Assembly (NCBI GenBank): GCA_002435825.1
Contig: DIVL01000028.1
Coordinates: 1 to 64,000, forward strand
Length of the DNA stretch: 64,000 nt
Direction: 5' to 3'
DNA from: Anaerolineaceae bacterium UBA6133
Lineage (GTDB): Bacteria > Chloroflexota > Anaerolineae > Anaerolineales > Anaerolineaceae
Shown: positions 34,528 through 42,488 of the stretch, piece by piece
Numbering within the stretch: position 1 is the stretch's first letter
Layout of the letters: each line of letters begins with the position of its first letter
Translations under genes and position numbers: made by a program
The notes under the pieces: generated by a model
Databases searched by the model: none
Told to the model about the DNA's origin: nothing
What the model saw: the letters and a program-made list of their open reading frames with translations, nothing else

Positions 34528-36201
34528 TTGGAAAATCACCCTTATCCAGACCATCTGTTCGGAGATCTCGACCAACCCGCGAAAGGCTCCAAGCATCATA
34601 TTGCCCAAAGCAGGGGTTTGCACCACTCTTACCGGGTTTCTCCCTGGCTGCCCAAACCGGATCAGCCTTTCAGACTTACGGCAACCAGCAGTTCGGATTT
34701 GGCGGTTCAGACAGTGATGCTGCGCTATAGCCTCAATCAGGGGGTAAGTTGGCAGGAAACTAATTTCGAAGCCGGGGAATGGCGCTGGGATACGCTGCTG
34801 TGGGGATGGCTGCGGGATTGGCAGCTGGACTTTCCGGCGATGGCAGAGGGGACTGAACTGCTCTACCAGTTGTATACCAAACTCCCGGGCGGAGAGCTGT
34901 GCTTCGCTGATAACCAAGCTGCTGACGAAGTGGGGGCGACCTTGTTCAGGCTGAGGCTCACCAGTCACAGCCAGCTGCCAGCCTGGTCCGAGCAGGCAAT
35001 GATCTACCAGGTATTTGTGGACCGCTTTAACCCCGGCAAGCACAAGAAGTGGCTGCAAACAGCCGACCTGACGCAACCGTTCGGGGGAACCCTGCGCGGA
35101 GTGATCGAAAAATTGGACACCATCAGGGATCTGGGCTTCAACACCATCTGGCTATCGCCCATCTTCGCCAGCCCCAGCCACCATGGGTATGACATCAGTG
35201 ACTACTACCGCATCGAGCCGCGCCTGGGCAGCGAAGCGGACCTGCGTGAGCTGCTGGATCTGGCGCACGCGAAAGGGCTGCGCGTCTTGCTGGATTTCGT
35301 CGCCAACCACTGCTCGAGCCAACACGCGCGTTTCCAATCAGCCCTGGCGGGCGATGAAAGCGCGATCCCCTGGTTTAAATGGAAAAACTACCCGGAGTAT
35401 GAGAGTTTTTACGATGTGCCAGAAATGCCCTGCTTCAACCTTGAGCCAGGCAGCCCCGCGCGGGCGCACCTGCTGGAGGTGGCGCGTTACTGGCTGCAGT
35501 TTGGGGCGGATGGCTACCGATTGGATTTTGCCAATGGACCCGCGCGGGAGTTTTGGGTGGAATTCCAGCAAGCCTGCCAGGAAGTCAATCCAGCCTGCTG
35601 GACTTTTGGCGAAGTTGTCGCGCCGGCAGATGAGCAGATCACTTTTGCCGGAAGCATGCACGGCACGCTCGACTTCCTGACCTGCCAGGCTCTCCGCGAA
35701 ACCTTTGCCACCAGGCACTGGTCTTTGAGCCACCTTGCCGGATACCTGGAAAATTACTGGGCAGCCTATCCGCGCGATTTTTCACGACCTGCTTTTATCG
35801 ATAATCACGACATGAATCGCTTTTTCTTCACGGTACTAGGATCCGTTTCCGCCCAGGAAGCCGCGCTGAGGCTGCTTTACCTGATGCCAGGACCGCTAAT
35901 TGTGTATTATGGCAGTGAGTGGGAACTCTCACAGCGCCAATCGATCCATGCCAACGACGCGCTGGGCTTTGATGAAGCCCGCATGGCAATCGATTGGGAT
36001 CTGCAGAAGGAGCATTGCAGCGCGAAGGTGATGCGCGAAATGGCGGCTTTCCGGTGGCAGAATCCCTGGCTGAATCATGCCCGCTGGCATACGCTGGAGT
36101 TTGAGGAACAGAGGGCTGTATTCAGTGTTAGTGATGGTGAAAAGCAGTTGCTGGTCAGGATCAGCTGCAATCAGGACGGTTGGCGGGTGACCTTCAACTG
36201 A
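34528..36201 (+). CDS. GH13 alpha-amylase-family glycosidase
   Basis: This is a cytosolic enzyme of 557 residues with no signal peptide. An N-terminal beta-domain (residues about 1-140) precedes the catalytic barrel, as in neopullulanase and cyclomaltodextrinase types. Motifs: YQVFVDRFNPG, LLDFVANHCSSQHARF, nucleophile Asp333 in DGYRLDFANGP, acid/base Glu362 in WTFGEVV, and Asp428 in FIDNHDMNRF. It probably hydrolyses alpha-1,4 glucans or maltodextrins. The start is TTG 34528, supported by CGAGG at 34517-34521. A plausible promoter is TTCAAT (34471) with TAGAAT (34493-34498). Confidence 0.92.
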   Translation: MENHPYPDHLFGDLDQPAKGSKHHIAQSRGLHHSYRVSPWLPKPDQPFRLTATSSSDLAVQTVMLRYSLNQGVSWQETNFEAGEWRWDTLLWGWLRDWQLDFPAMAEGTELLYQLYTKLPGGELCFADNQAADEVGATLFRLRLTSHSQLPAWSEQAMIYQVFVDRFNPGKHKKWLQTADLTQPFGGTLRGVIEKLDTIRDLGFNTIWLSPIFASPSHHGYDISDYYRIEPRLGSEADLRELLDLAHAKGLRVLLDFVANHCSSQHARFQSALAGDESAIPWFKWKNYPEYESFYDVPEMPCFNLEPGSPARAHLLEVARYWLQFGADGYRLDFANGPAREFWVEFQQACQEVNPACWTFGEVVAPADEQITFAGSMHGTLDFLTCQALRETFATRHWSLSHLAGYLENYWAAYPRDFSRPAFIDNHDMNRFFFTVLGSVSAQEAALRLLYLMPGPLIVYYGSEWELSQRQSIHANDALGFDEARMAIDWDLQKEHCSAKVMREMAAFRWQNPWLNHARWHTLEFEEQRAVFSVSDGEKQLLVRISCNQDGWRVTFN

Positions 36202-36225
36202 GCCGCCCGATCCAATTGAAATAAC

Positions 36226-36255
36226 AACGGAGACCACAATTGTGGCCTCCGTTTT
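36226..36255. terminator. Bidirectional intrinsic terminator
   Basis: AACGGAG-A-CCACAA / TTGTGG-C-CTCCGTT is a near-perfect hairpin with one mismatch, followed by TTTG on the plus strand. It sits between the converging GH13 gene and the lipoprotein gene at 36285. Confidence 0.75.
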
Positions 36256-36284
36256 GTTACACGATAATCAGGTAGTTTCAGGGC

Positions 36285-37148
36285 TTAGGGAACATCAATG
36301 TAAACATAATCAAAAGCGACTACAACTGGAATGGCATCAAAAGAGGACACTCCTACCCCGATCAAACCCTCTGGCATATTGTACTTATTATCTTCAACCG
36401 TACGTTCCCGAACGCCATTGACGTAGAGCGAGATTTCGTTACCCTCACAGCTTATGGCAAATGTATTGCTTTTTAACCCCATATTGATGTTTTTTGAGCC
36501 ACCGTTAAAAAGCGTAACATAGCCAACATCCATGGCCTCAACATAGGCGTAGATGTAGTAAAGACCACCATTAGTGATGTTGACTTCATAAAAGCCGGTG
36601 TCAGAGTAACGGCATACGAGCGTAACCATGTTCTCATTACTGCCTCTGTTGACTGTGGAAGCTTCGATATAGACATCTGTGTAGGAGTAATCCTCATAAA
36701 ACACATACGCGTAGGTGTCGTAGTCTTCAATGGTGAAAGTCAGATTGCCGTCAGCAACTAATATATCTGTCTTATCCTCGTTACCAACCAAAACCTCGTA
36801 GTACCAGTTTTCCGGCACAAAATCGAACTCCTCAGTGTAATAGGGTTCTGACTCCGCAACAGGCTCGTCTGTGGGAATGGGTGTCTCGGTTGGAGCGGCA
36901 GTGGGGGGAACGTTGGTAGGGGGAATGTTGGTGGGCGGAATAGCCGTAGGTTCGACGATGACGACCTCAGTGGGCTCCTGGGTGGGCTGAACTACCGGTT
37001 CAAGCGGCGCAGAGGTAACCTGCTGGATTTCCGGCGTGGCTGTGCTGTCCTTCTTACCCCCCAGGTCAAAAGAGAATTCGCAGGACAAAGTTGATAGCAC
37101 AAGGACTATCAGGATAGCGGACAGAGTCTTGATTGATTTAGGGCGCAT
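36285..37148 (-). CDS. Lipoprotein with Pro/Thr linker and a C-terminal beta-sandwich-like domain
   Basis: This 287-residue exported protein has a lipobox (LSTLSC), a Pro/Thr/Glu-rich linker (about 40-105) including PPTNIPPTNVPPT repeats, and a C-terminal domain rich in aromatic strands (EEFDFVPENWYYEVLV to the end). Elements such as NTFAISCEGNEISLYVNGV and NMPEGLIGVGVSSFDA are typical of concanavalin-like or DUF1080-like sandwich domains that bind carbohydrate. The binding role is inferred. The gene is alone and opposed to the GH13 gene. Confidence 0.72.
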   Translation of the reverse strand: MRPKSIKTLSAILIVLVLSTLSCEFSFDLGGKKDSTATPEIQQVTSAPLEPVVQPTQEPTEVVIVEPTAIPPTNIPPTNVPPTAAPTETPIPTDEPVAESEPYYTEEFDFVPENWYYEVLVGNEDKTDILVADGNLTFTIEDYDTYAYVFYEDYSYTDVYIEASTVNRGSNENMVTLVCRYSDTGFYEVNITNGGLYYIYAYVEAMDVGYVTLFNGGSKNINMGLKSNTFAISCEGNEISLYVNGVRERTVEDNKYNMPEGLIGVGVSSFDAIPVVVAFDYVYIDVP

Positions 37149-37347
37149 GAGTCCTCCATTAAGAATTAAGTTGGAAACGATAGAATAATCTTAACATAAA
37201 AACTATTATTTGGAACAAAAAAGGGTGAAATTAACCAGTAATTTGTGCTGGGGGAACACCTCTTGCGATGTCCATAGATGCGACTGGTGTGAGGAGCATT
37301 GGACAGGTAAAATTAATATTGATCACCCTGTTTGAAAGGAGATTCCA

Positions 37348-37854
37348 ATGAGTGACCCAAACTATTTTCCTAACGACAATCCCGCACCTTCCGCCCCTGA
37401 TCCGGAGAGTGACTACAAAGAATACACCGGACCAACCCAAGCCGACGAAGCGCAAAAAGCCGATTCCGACACAAGCTCCAGGTTTGGAGCAGAGATCCTG
37501 ACAATCCTCGAGGGTTTTGGTGAAGATATCAAACGTTTGAGCAAGAGCGTCAGTGAATACATCGATAAAGAATCCTTTGGTAAAGCTGCTGAGAGTGTCA
37601 GAGATACGCTGAGCGATGCGGGTGAGGGCATCAAGCGCACCACCCAAAAGATGGGAGAAAAGCTGGAAGAGGAACGCATCCAACGTGCCATCAAGGACCT
37701 GAAGGATTATGCCAAACGGACAGGAAAATCCATCCAGGATCTGTTCGCAGAGGATGCGCCCACGACTGCAGAAGACTCGACCGAATCACTTGAATATGAA
37801 GCGAACGACGCGGCTGAAAACGACTTGAATTTTGAAAACACTTTTGGTGGATAA
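37348..37854 (+). CDS. Small acidic helical protein, unknown function
   Basis: The 168-residue protein has no signal peptide or membrane helix. The first 45 residues are disordered and acidic (PAPSAPDPESDYKEY). Residues about 46-128 are predicted helical and amphipathic (EILTILEGFGEDIKRLSKSV, then DTLSDAGEGIKRTTQKMGEK), and the tail is acidic again. GAAAGGAG precedes ATG 37348. I do not recognise a family. It could be a small stress or nucleoid-associated protein, but nothing in context decides this. Confidence 0.65.
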   Translation: MSDPNYFPNDNPAPSAPDPESDYKEYTGPTQADEAQKADSDTSSRFGAEILTILEGFGEDIKRLSKSVSEYIDKESFGKAAESVRDTLSDAGEGIKRTTQKMGEKLEEERIQRAIKDLKDYAKRTGKSIQDLFAEDAPTTAEDSTESLEYEANDAAENDLNFENTFGG

Positions 37855-37861
37855 CTTATCT

Positions 37862-37893
37862 CAAAAAGAAGACTCCTCATCGGGGAGTCTTCT
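37862..37893 (-). terminator. Intrinsic terminator of the ABC/methyltransferase operon
   Basis: AGAAGACTCC / GGAGTCTTCT (37867-37876 with 37884-37893) is a 10-bp stem. On the minus strand TTTTTGA follows. It overlaps the stop codon of the methyltransferase gene. Confidence 0.8.
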
Positions 37894-38626
37894 ACTGATA
37901 GAACTGCAACATACAGTTGTAACGCTTGATGGGTAACACCATCTGTCCATTGACATATTCAACATAATTGAGAATAATTTCATCAAGCCGTTGGCTCTGA
38001 TGCTCTGCCAGGCGCAGGTGTTTCATCGCATAGGCGACAGCCTCTGCTTTTGAGTCGACTGGCTGTCCAAAATCATGGAAAATCTCCGTGCAGGTGACTG
38101 AAAAACCAGCCTGTTCCAGCCTGCCGCACACGTAGCAACTTCCAACACAGGAATCAGGTTCTTCCGTCAAGCCAAATTCGCGACCAAGATCTTCGTAGAA
38201 TCCTGCGCGGGGGCGGATGCCCTGGGTGACTATGATGCCGCAGCGGCGCGTCTTGCGCAGGAGGGTTTCAATCTCCAGGCCGGTTGAGCCGAAGCGGTGA
38301 TGATAAAAAGCAACTGCCACATCCCAATCGTCGGTGTTTATGTTTGGCCAGCGGGCATGAACGACCTCGATATTCTCCAGCCCCAACCTGTTCAGATCTT
38401 CATTCAGCACCTTGAGCGCATTTTCATTCTTATCGATGGCAATGACTTTACGGCTAATTGCCGCGAGATAGCGGCTGACGATGCCAACGCCGCAGCCGAT
38501 ATCTGCTACGACGTCTGTCGGGCGGATCATCTCGCGCAAGGCGGATCCGTAGGGCACCTCGGGGTAATTCCAGAAGGAAGTCGCTTTTTTATAGTAATCG
38601 GATGAAGTCAGAGGCATTTCTGCCAT
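37892..38626 (-). CDS. SAM-dependent methyltransferase
   Basis: This is a class I methyltransferase of 244 residues. The SAM-binding motif I is VVADIGCGVGIVSRYLA, and a second acidic block VIAIDKNENALKVL follows at the expected distance. It also has a Cys-rich segment (DSCVGSCYVCGRLEQAGF) that could bind metal. It is the last gene of a five-gene minus-strand cluster with a metal/corrinoid-type ABC importer and a DUF364 protein, and abuts the DUF364 gene (shared base at 38626). A role in modifying the imported metal compound is possible but unproven. Confidence 0.82.
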   Translation of the reverse strand: MAEMPLTSSDYYKKATSFWNYPEVPYGSALREMIRPTDVVADIGCGVGIVSRYLAAISRKVIAIDKNENALKVLNEDLNRLGLENIEVVHARWPNINTDDWDVAVAFYHHRFGSTGLEIETLLRKTRRCGIIVTQGIRPRAGFYEDLGREFGLTEEPDSCVGSCYVCGRLEQAGFSVTCTEIFHDFGQPVDSKAEAVAYAMKHLRLAEHQSQRLDEIILNYVEYVNGQMVLPIKRYNCMLQFYQ

Positions 38627-39402
38627 TATTCTTCCACCTTAACCAGTTTCTTGATCATCATTTTCTTAAGGTGGCTGATCCCGCAAGAGAGCGACAGCTT
38701 CTTGAACATTTCAGCTTTATACGCAGCATCCCACCATGAGCCCGCCAGCGCAGTGACACCGGTAACCCTGAAAGCTTCAGTGAGCATGGGCGTGGACGAG
38801 CCCACCAGTACTATTTCGCGGGCTTTCCGGCAAAGATCGAGCAGGTGATCAATGCTGCCGTTGATCAGGGTGGTACCGCTGATGATCATTAAGTCGCACA
38901 GCGGCAGGATCTCGGGCTGCCGTGACATTTCCATCACCTCTGCTGCGCCTTCTCCACTACTGAGGGTCAGACCCTTGTCAAATATATAGACCTGGGCTTT
39001 CAGATTCGCGAGCTGTTCTGCTACAGGCGGAATGTATCCGATCATGCCAACTCTGTCTGCCGGGTGCACCTGCAAACCAAACGGGGTCGCGGCTGTGGGT
39101 TCATCGGGCAGGTCCAGCGCGCGCGTCGCAGCCGTGATGACTGCCATTCCCACTCCGCGCTGCGCGTCATCTCTTCCCTCCAGCACCAATCGGGCTGCTT
39201 CAAGGGCAGGCTGACCGATAATATGCTGGGCGAAACCGAAGGCGGAACATCCAGCCGGGAGGCGGTCGCGCAGGATATACGAAAGACCGATATCCTTTTC
39301 ATCCAGCTCAATTGCTGTGAGCGAGAGACCTAAAACAGCATCCGTAACGACTCGATCCTTCAAAAGCGGTTCAGCAGCCTGGAATACTTTTTCGATAAGC
39401 AT
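38626..39402 (-). CDS. DUF364/DUF4213 Rossmann-like protein (putative metal chelation)
   Basis: This 258-residue protein begins with a DUF4213-like segment (VVTDAVLGLSLTAIELDEKD) and carries the DUF364 block DRVGMIGYIPPVAEQLANL, DLMIISGTTLINGSIDHLL and IVLVGSSTPMLTEAF. Members of this family often neighbour iron, cobalamin or molybdate-type ABC transporters and are thought to bind heavy metal compounds. Here it is 8 bases downstream of the ABC ATPase gene and shares its last base with the methyltransferase gene. Confidence 0.82.
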   Translation of the reverse strand: MLIEKVFQAAEPLLKDRVVTDAVLGLSLTAIELDEKDIGLSYILRDRLPAGCSAFGFAQHIIGQPALEAARLVLEGRDDAQRGVGMAVITAATRALDLPDEPTAATPFGLQVHPADRVGMIGYIPPVAEQLANLKAQVYIFDKGLTLSSGEGAAEVMEMSRQPEILPLCDLMIISGTTLINGSIDHLLDLCRKAREIVLVGSSTPMLTEAFRVTGVTALAGSWWDAAYKAEMFKKLSLSCGISHLKKMMIKKLVKVEE

Positions 39403-39410
39403 AGAATCTC

Positions 39411-40193
39411 CTATAAACTGGGGGCGATACTGACCATGCGGTCGATCCCCTCCACTTCAATTAAACGCAGAGGCACGCCATACATGGCACTAAGCAGCTC
39501 TTCCGTCAGAATATCCTGCCATGCACCAAAGTGGAAAATCGACTGGTGGTCGATGATTGCTGCTTTGGCGTCTAACAGCAGCACCTGGTCCGGGTTGTGG
39601 GTGGTGAGCACAATGCCATATCCCTTGGCAGACAGGTCCTTGATAAGCCGCAAGACTTTGAGCTGATTGCCATAGTCGAGATGGGCTGTGGGTTCATCCA
39701 TCAGGATCAGGCGCGCCTTCTGGGCAATGGCGCGCGCGATCGAAACTTGCTGCAGTTCGCCGGTGCTGATACGCGTGTAAGGTTTTTGTGCCAGGTGGCT
39801 GATGCCCATTTGCTCCAAGGCTGCTTCAGCGCGTTGATAGTGCTCCGGACCGGGTTTTTCAAAGGTGGCCAGCCAGGGAGCGTTGCCCGTGACAACATAT
39901 TCGAGCACCGTGTAGTCAAAAGAGGGAAGCAGAGTCTGGGGCACGTAGCCAATCACCCGGGCGACATTGCGCGGAGCTAAATCTGCCATATCTTCCCCGT
40001 TCAACAGCACACTGCCTTGCAGCGGCTCTCGCAATCTTGCCAGGCAATTCAACAAAGTGGTCTTGCCGATCCCATTAGGACCAAGCAAACACACGATCTC
40101 ACCCGACTGAACTTCAAAACTGATATCTTTGAAGATCTGGCGGCTGCCATCGTATGAAAAACCAAGATCCTTTACCTGCAAAAGAGAGTGCAT
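39411..40193 (-). CDS. ABC importer ATPase (FecE/BtuD type)
   Basis: This is the 260-residue ATP-binding subunit of an iron-siderophore, heme or cobalamin-type importer. Walker A is LLGPNGIGKTTLLNCLA, the signature is RISTGELQQVSIARAIAQ, and Walker B is LILMDEPTAHLD. The signature reads STGE rather than SGGE, a common variant in this branch. It works with the FecCD-type permease (2-base gap upstream) and the binding lipoprotein encoded before that. The substrate cannot be assigned from sequence. Confidence 0.93.
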   Translation of the reverse strand: MHSLLQVKDLGFSYDGSRQIFKDISFEVQSGEIVCLLGPNGIGKTTLLNCLARLREPLQGSVLLNGEDMADLAPRNVARVIGYVPQTLLPSFDYTVLEYVVTGNAPWLATFEKPGPEHYQRAEAALEQMGISHLAQKPYTRISTGELQQVSIARAIAQKARLILMDEPTAHLDYGNQLKVLRLIKDLSAKGYGIVLTTHNPDQVLLLDAKAAIIDHQSIFHFGAWQDILTEELLSAMYGVPLRLIEVEGIDRMVSIAPSL

Positions 40194-40195
40194 GC

Positions 40196-41224
40196 TTACT
40201 CCAGACGTGTCCTTTGCTTATAGAGTAACAGAGCGTAAAGCGGAGCGCCAACAAATCCGGTAAGGATCGAGAGGGGTATTTCCACGGTTGAGACGGTGCG
40301 GGCAAGGGTGTCGATTAGCAGCATAAAAATCGCCCCAAGCAGAAGGGAAACAGGTATCGAGCGGGTGTTGTCACTGCCAGTGAGGAGACGGCTGAGGTGT
40401 GGGATTACCAGACCGACCCAGCCAATCGTGCCGCTGATGGACACGGCGCTGGCGGTCAGCAGGCTGGCGCAGATGATCACGATGGTGCGCACTTGGCGCA
40501 GGTTTACACCCAGCGTGCGGGCTTCAAGATCGCCAAAGGAGAGGATATTGATCCGCCAGGATAATAAAAGCAGCAGCGTGGAGCAGACCAAGAATACGGG
40601 CAGAATCGCCCACAGCTCACGCCCGAGGATGGATGCCAGGCTGCCCAACTGCCAGTAGACAATCGAAGCCAACTGGGTTTGCTCCTCGGCTATAAATTTC
40701 ATAATTGCCAGAACCGAGCTGAGAAAACCGCCGACGATGATGCCCGAAAGGACCAACATCATATTGGAGCGGTTGCGCAGGAGGCGCGGCACTAAAGAGG
40801 TGACAAACACTGCCAGGATCCCACCAGCAAAGGCAAACACCTGGCGGGTTGCCAAGCCTGCCCCCATCAATATGGCAGCCGATGCTCCTACAGCTGCCCC
40901 GGAAGAAACGCCCAATAGGTCTGGTGAAACTAACGGGTTGCGAAAGACGCTCTGGTAGACCGCTCCTGACAGGGATAGCATCGCGCCAATTATCACCGAA
41001 GCCAACACGCGCGGCAGGCGGATGTTGAATACGATGCTGATCATGACAGGGTCTACCGGAACATTAATCCCCAATCTCGAAAGGATCACATTCAGGACTT
41101 TGCTTGGGTCGTTGCTGTATCGCCCAAGGCTGAGCGACAGAAAAATCCCCATTAATAAAAGCATAGACAATAGCCACAGCCATTGTCTATGCTTATTATG
41201 TAAAGGGGTCCTGCTCGTTTTCAA
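40196..41224 (-). CDS. ABC importer permease (FecCD family)
   Basis: This is the 342-residue membrane subunit of the same importer, with about ten helices. Family blocks: LPRVLASVIIGAMLSLSGAVYQSVFRNPLVSPDLLGVSSGAAVGA and GTIGWVGLVIPHLSRLL (each given here as a region of residues about 53-97 and 255-271). The GAxLxLSGxxYQ and GWVGLVIPHLxR motifs are diagnostic of the FecCD/BtuC group. It lies 2 bases before the ATPase gene and 9 bases after the binding-protein gene. Confidence 0.93.
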   Translation of the reverse strand: MKTSRTPLHNKHRQWLWLLSMLLLMGIFLSLSLGRYSNDPSKVLNVILSRLGINVPVDPVMISIVFNIRLPRVLASVIIGAMLSLSGAVYQSVFRNPLVSPDLLGVSSGAAVGASAAILMGAGLATRQVFAFAGGILAVFVTSLVPRLLRNRSNMMLVLSGIIVGGFLSSVLAIMKFIAEEQTQLASIVYWQLGSLASILGRELWAILPVFLVCSTLLLLLSWRINILSFGDLEARTLGVNLRQVRTIVIICASLLTASAVSISGTIGWVGLVIPHLSRLLTGSDNTRSIPVSLLLGAIFMLLIDTLARTVSTVEIPLSILTGFVGAPLYALLLYKQRTRLE

Positions 41225-41233
41225 ACTTTTACT

Positions 41234-42367
41234 TTACTCGATTCCCAATTGTTCTGCCGTGAAGCTTTTATCATAAACGATAGTGTAGAACTCGTCCACA
41301 CTTTTCATCAACGCTTCAAAACTGTACAAGTCTGGGTGCAAGCTGTGGAGAGCCCAGTCAATGCCAAGCGCCACTGCCGCGGTAGGCTGATCCCAGGGTT
41401 CGAGGCGGGATGGGAACTCGTAGACACGTTTGTTTTGGACGGCGCTGAGGCTGCTCCAGGCGGGATCGTTCAGCAGGTCTTCGGCGGTGTAGTCTGAATA
41501 CTGGGGGAACCAGATTACGTCAGGGTCCCAGGCGATAATCTGTTCAATACTGACGTCCACAAAACCGCCAAGGCCTTCAACACCGCTGACAGCATTAACG
41601 CCGCCGGCAGCTTCGATCATGCTGGTTTGGATCATCGAACCTGGAGCAACCGAAAGGGCTGAACTGCTGCCAAGGAAAAGGACGGAGGGTTTCTCGGTCG
41701 TGTCTTTGAGCAGATTCTGAACATTCTCAAGCTGGCTACTGAGAAAAGCCCCGATCTTTTCTGCTTTTTCGCTCTCACCAACAGCCATACCAAGAATATT
41801 CAAAGTTTGTTGAATGGTTTCAAAACTTTCGGTGCTGTCGAGGATGACGAGAACGGGAATATTAGCAGCTTCGAACTGCGGCACGAGGTCCTGGTGGCGC
41901 TCGGGCAGGATGACCAAATCAGCTCCGCTGGCGATGACGCTTTCCATATTTATTTTACTGCCCTTGCCGACTTCCGGCATGTCGTCAAATCCCTCAATTA
42001 CCTGCTCGTAGAGCGCGCGTCCCATCGATTTGCTGCCGAATCCAACCAGGTACTGGCCTCCACCGCCAAGCACGGCTGCCGCGTTGAGGGTTGGGTTGTG
42101 CGTGCCGACCAGTTTGGTGGCAGGTTGTTGGAGGGTGACTTCACGCCCGATGACATCAACGATCACAATCGGTTCGGCGGTGGGTTCGACAATAACCTCT
42201 TCGGTCGGTTCCGCGGTAGGTTCCTCCACGATCGGCTCTGTGGCGGCAGCCGTTGGTTCGGGAGGATTGGCGGGTTGAGTAGCGGGTGTTTGGGTGATGC
42301 AAGCGCTCATAAGCAGCATTACTGCCAGTATCATGGGCAGGGCGAACTTTCTTACGGATTTGGACAT
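41234..42367 (-). CDS. ABC importer substrate-binding lipoprotein (FepB/BtuF type)
   Basis: This 377-residue lipoprotein has a lipobox (LLMSAC), a Pro/Thr/Glu linker (about residues 24-62), and a class III periplasmic-binding domain: VDVIGREVTLQQPATKLVG, MPEVGKGSKINMESVIASGADLVILPERH (in region), and FVDVSIEQIIAWDPDVIWFPQ. These are typical of siderophore, heme or corrinoid binders. ATG 42367 was chosen because AAGGAG precedes it and the signal peptide begins there; the frame extends further upstream without a signal. It is the first gene of the importer operon and is divergent from the ABC-F gene. Confidence 0.9.
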   Translation of the reverse strand: MSKSVRKFALPMILAVMLLMSACITQTPATQPANPPEPTAAATEPIVEEPTAEPTEEVIVEPTAEPIVIVDVIGREVTLQQPATKLVGTHNPTLNAAAVLGGGGQYLVGFGSKSMGRALYEQVIEGFDDMPEVGKGSKINMESVIASGADLVILPERHQDLVPQFEAANIPVLVILDSTESFETIQQTLNILGMAVGESEKAEKIGAFLSSQLENVQNLLKDTTEKPSVLFLGSSSALSVAPGSMIQTSMIEAAGGVNAVSGVEGLGGFVDVSIEQIIAWDPDVIWFPQYSDYTAEDLLNDPAWSSLSAVQNKRVYEFPSRLEPWDQPTAAVALGIDWALHSLHPDLYSFEALMKSVDEFYTIVYDKSFTAEQLGIE

Positions 42368-42473
42368 GTGAAACTCCTTTTTCCTGACATTTAGGCATAT
42401 ACAGCTCAATAAATGAGCAAATGCAGATTCTACCACCAAAATCCAACTATTCACTAGTTTAGTACCTCACTGG

Positions 42474-42479
42474 TATACT
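42474..42479 (+). promoter_or_regulatory. Extended -10 promoter of the ABC-F gene, near-leaderless
   Basis: TGGTATACT is an extended -10 box (TGn then TATACT). It lies only 9 bases before ATG 42489, so transcription would begin about 2-4 bases upstream of the start codon. No ribosome-binding site fits in that space. Confidence 0.5.
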
Positions 42480-42488
42480 TTGGGTGCT

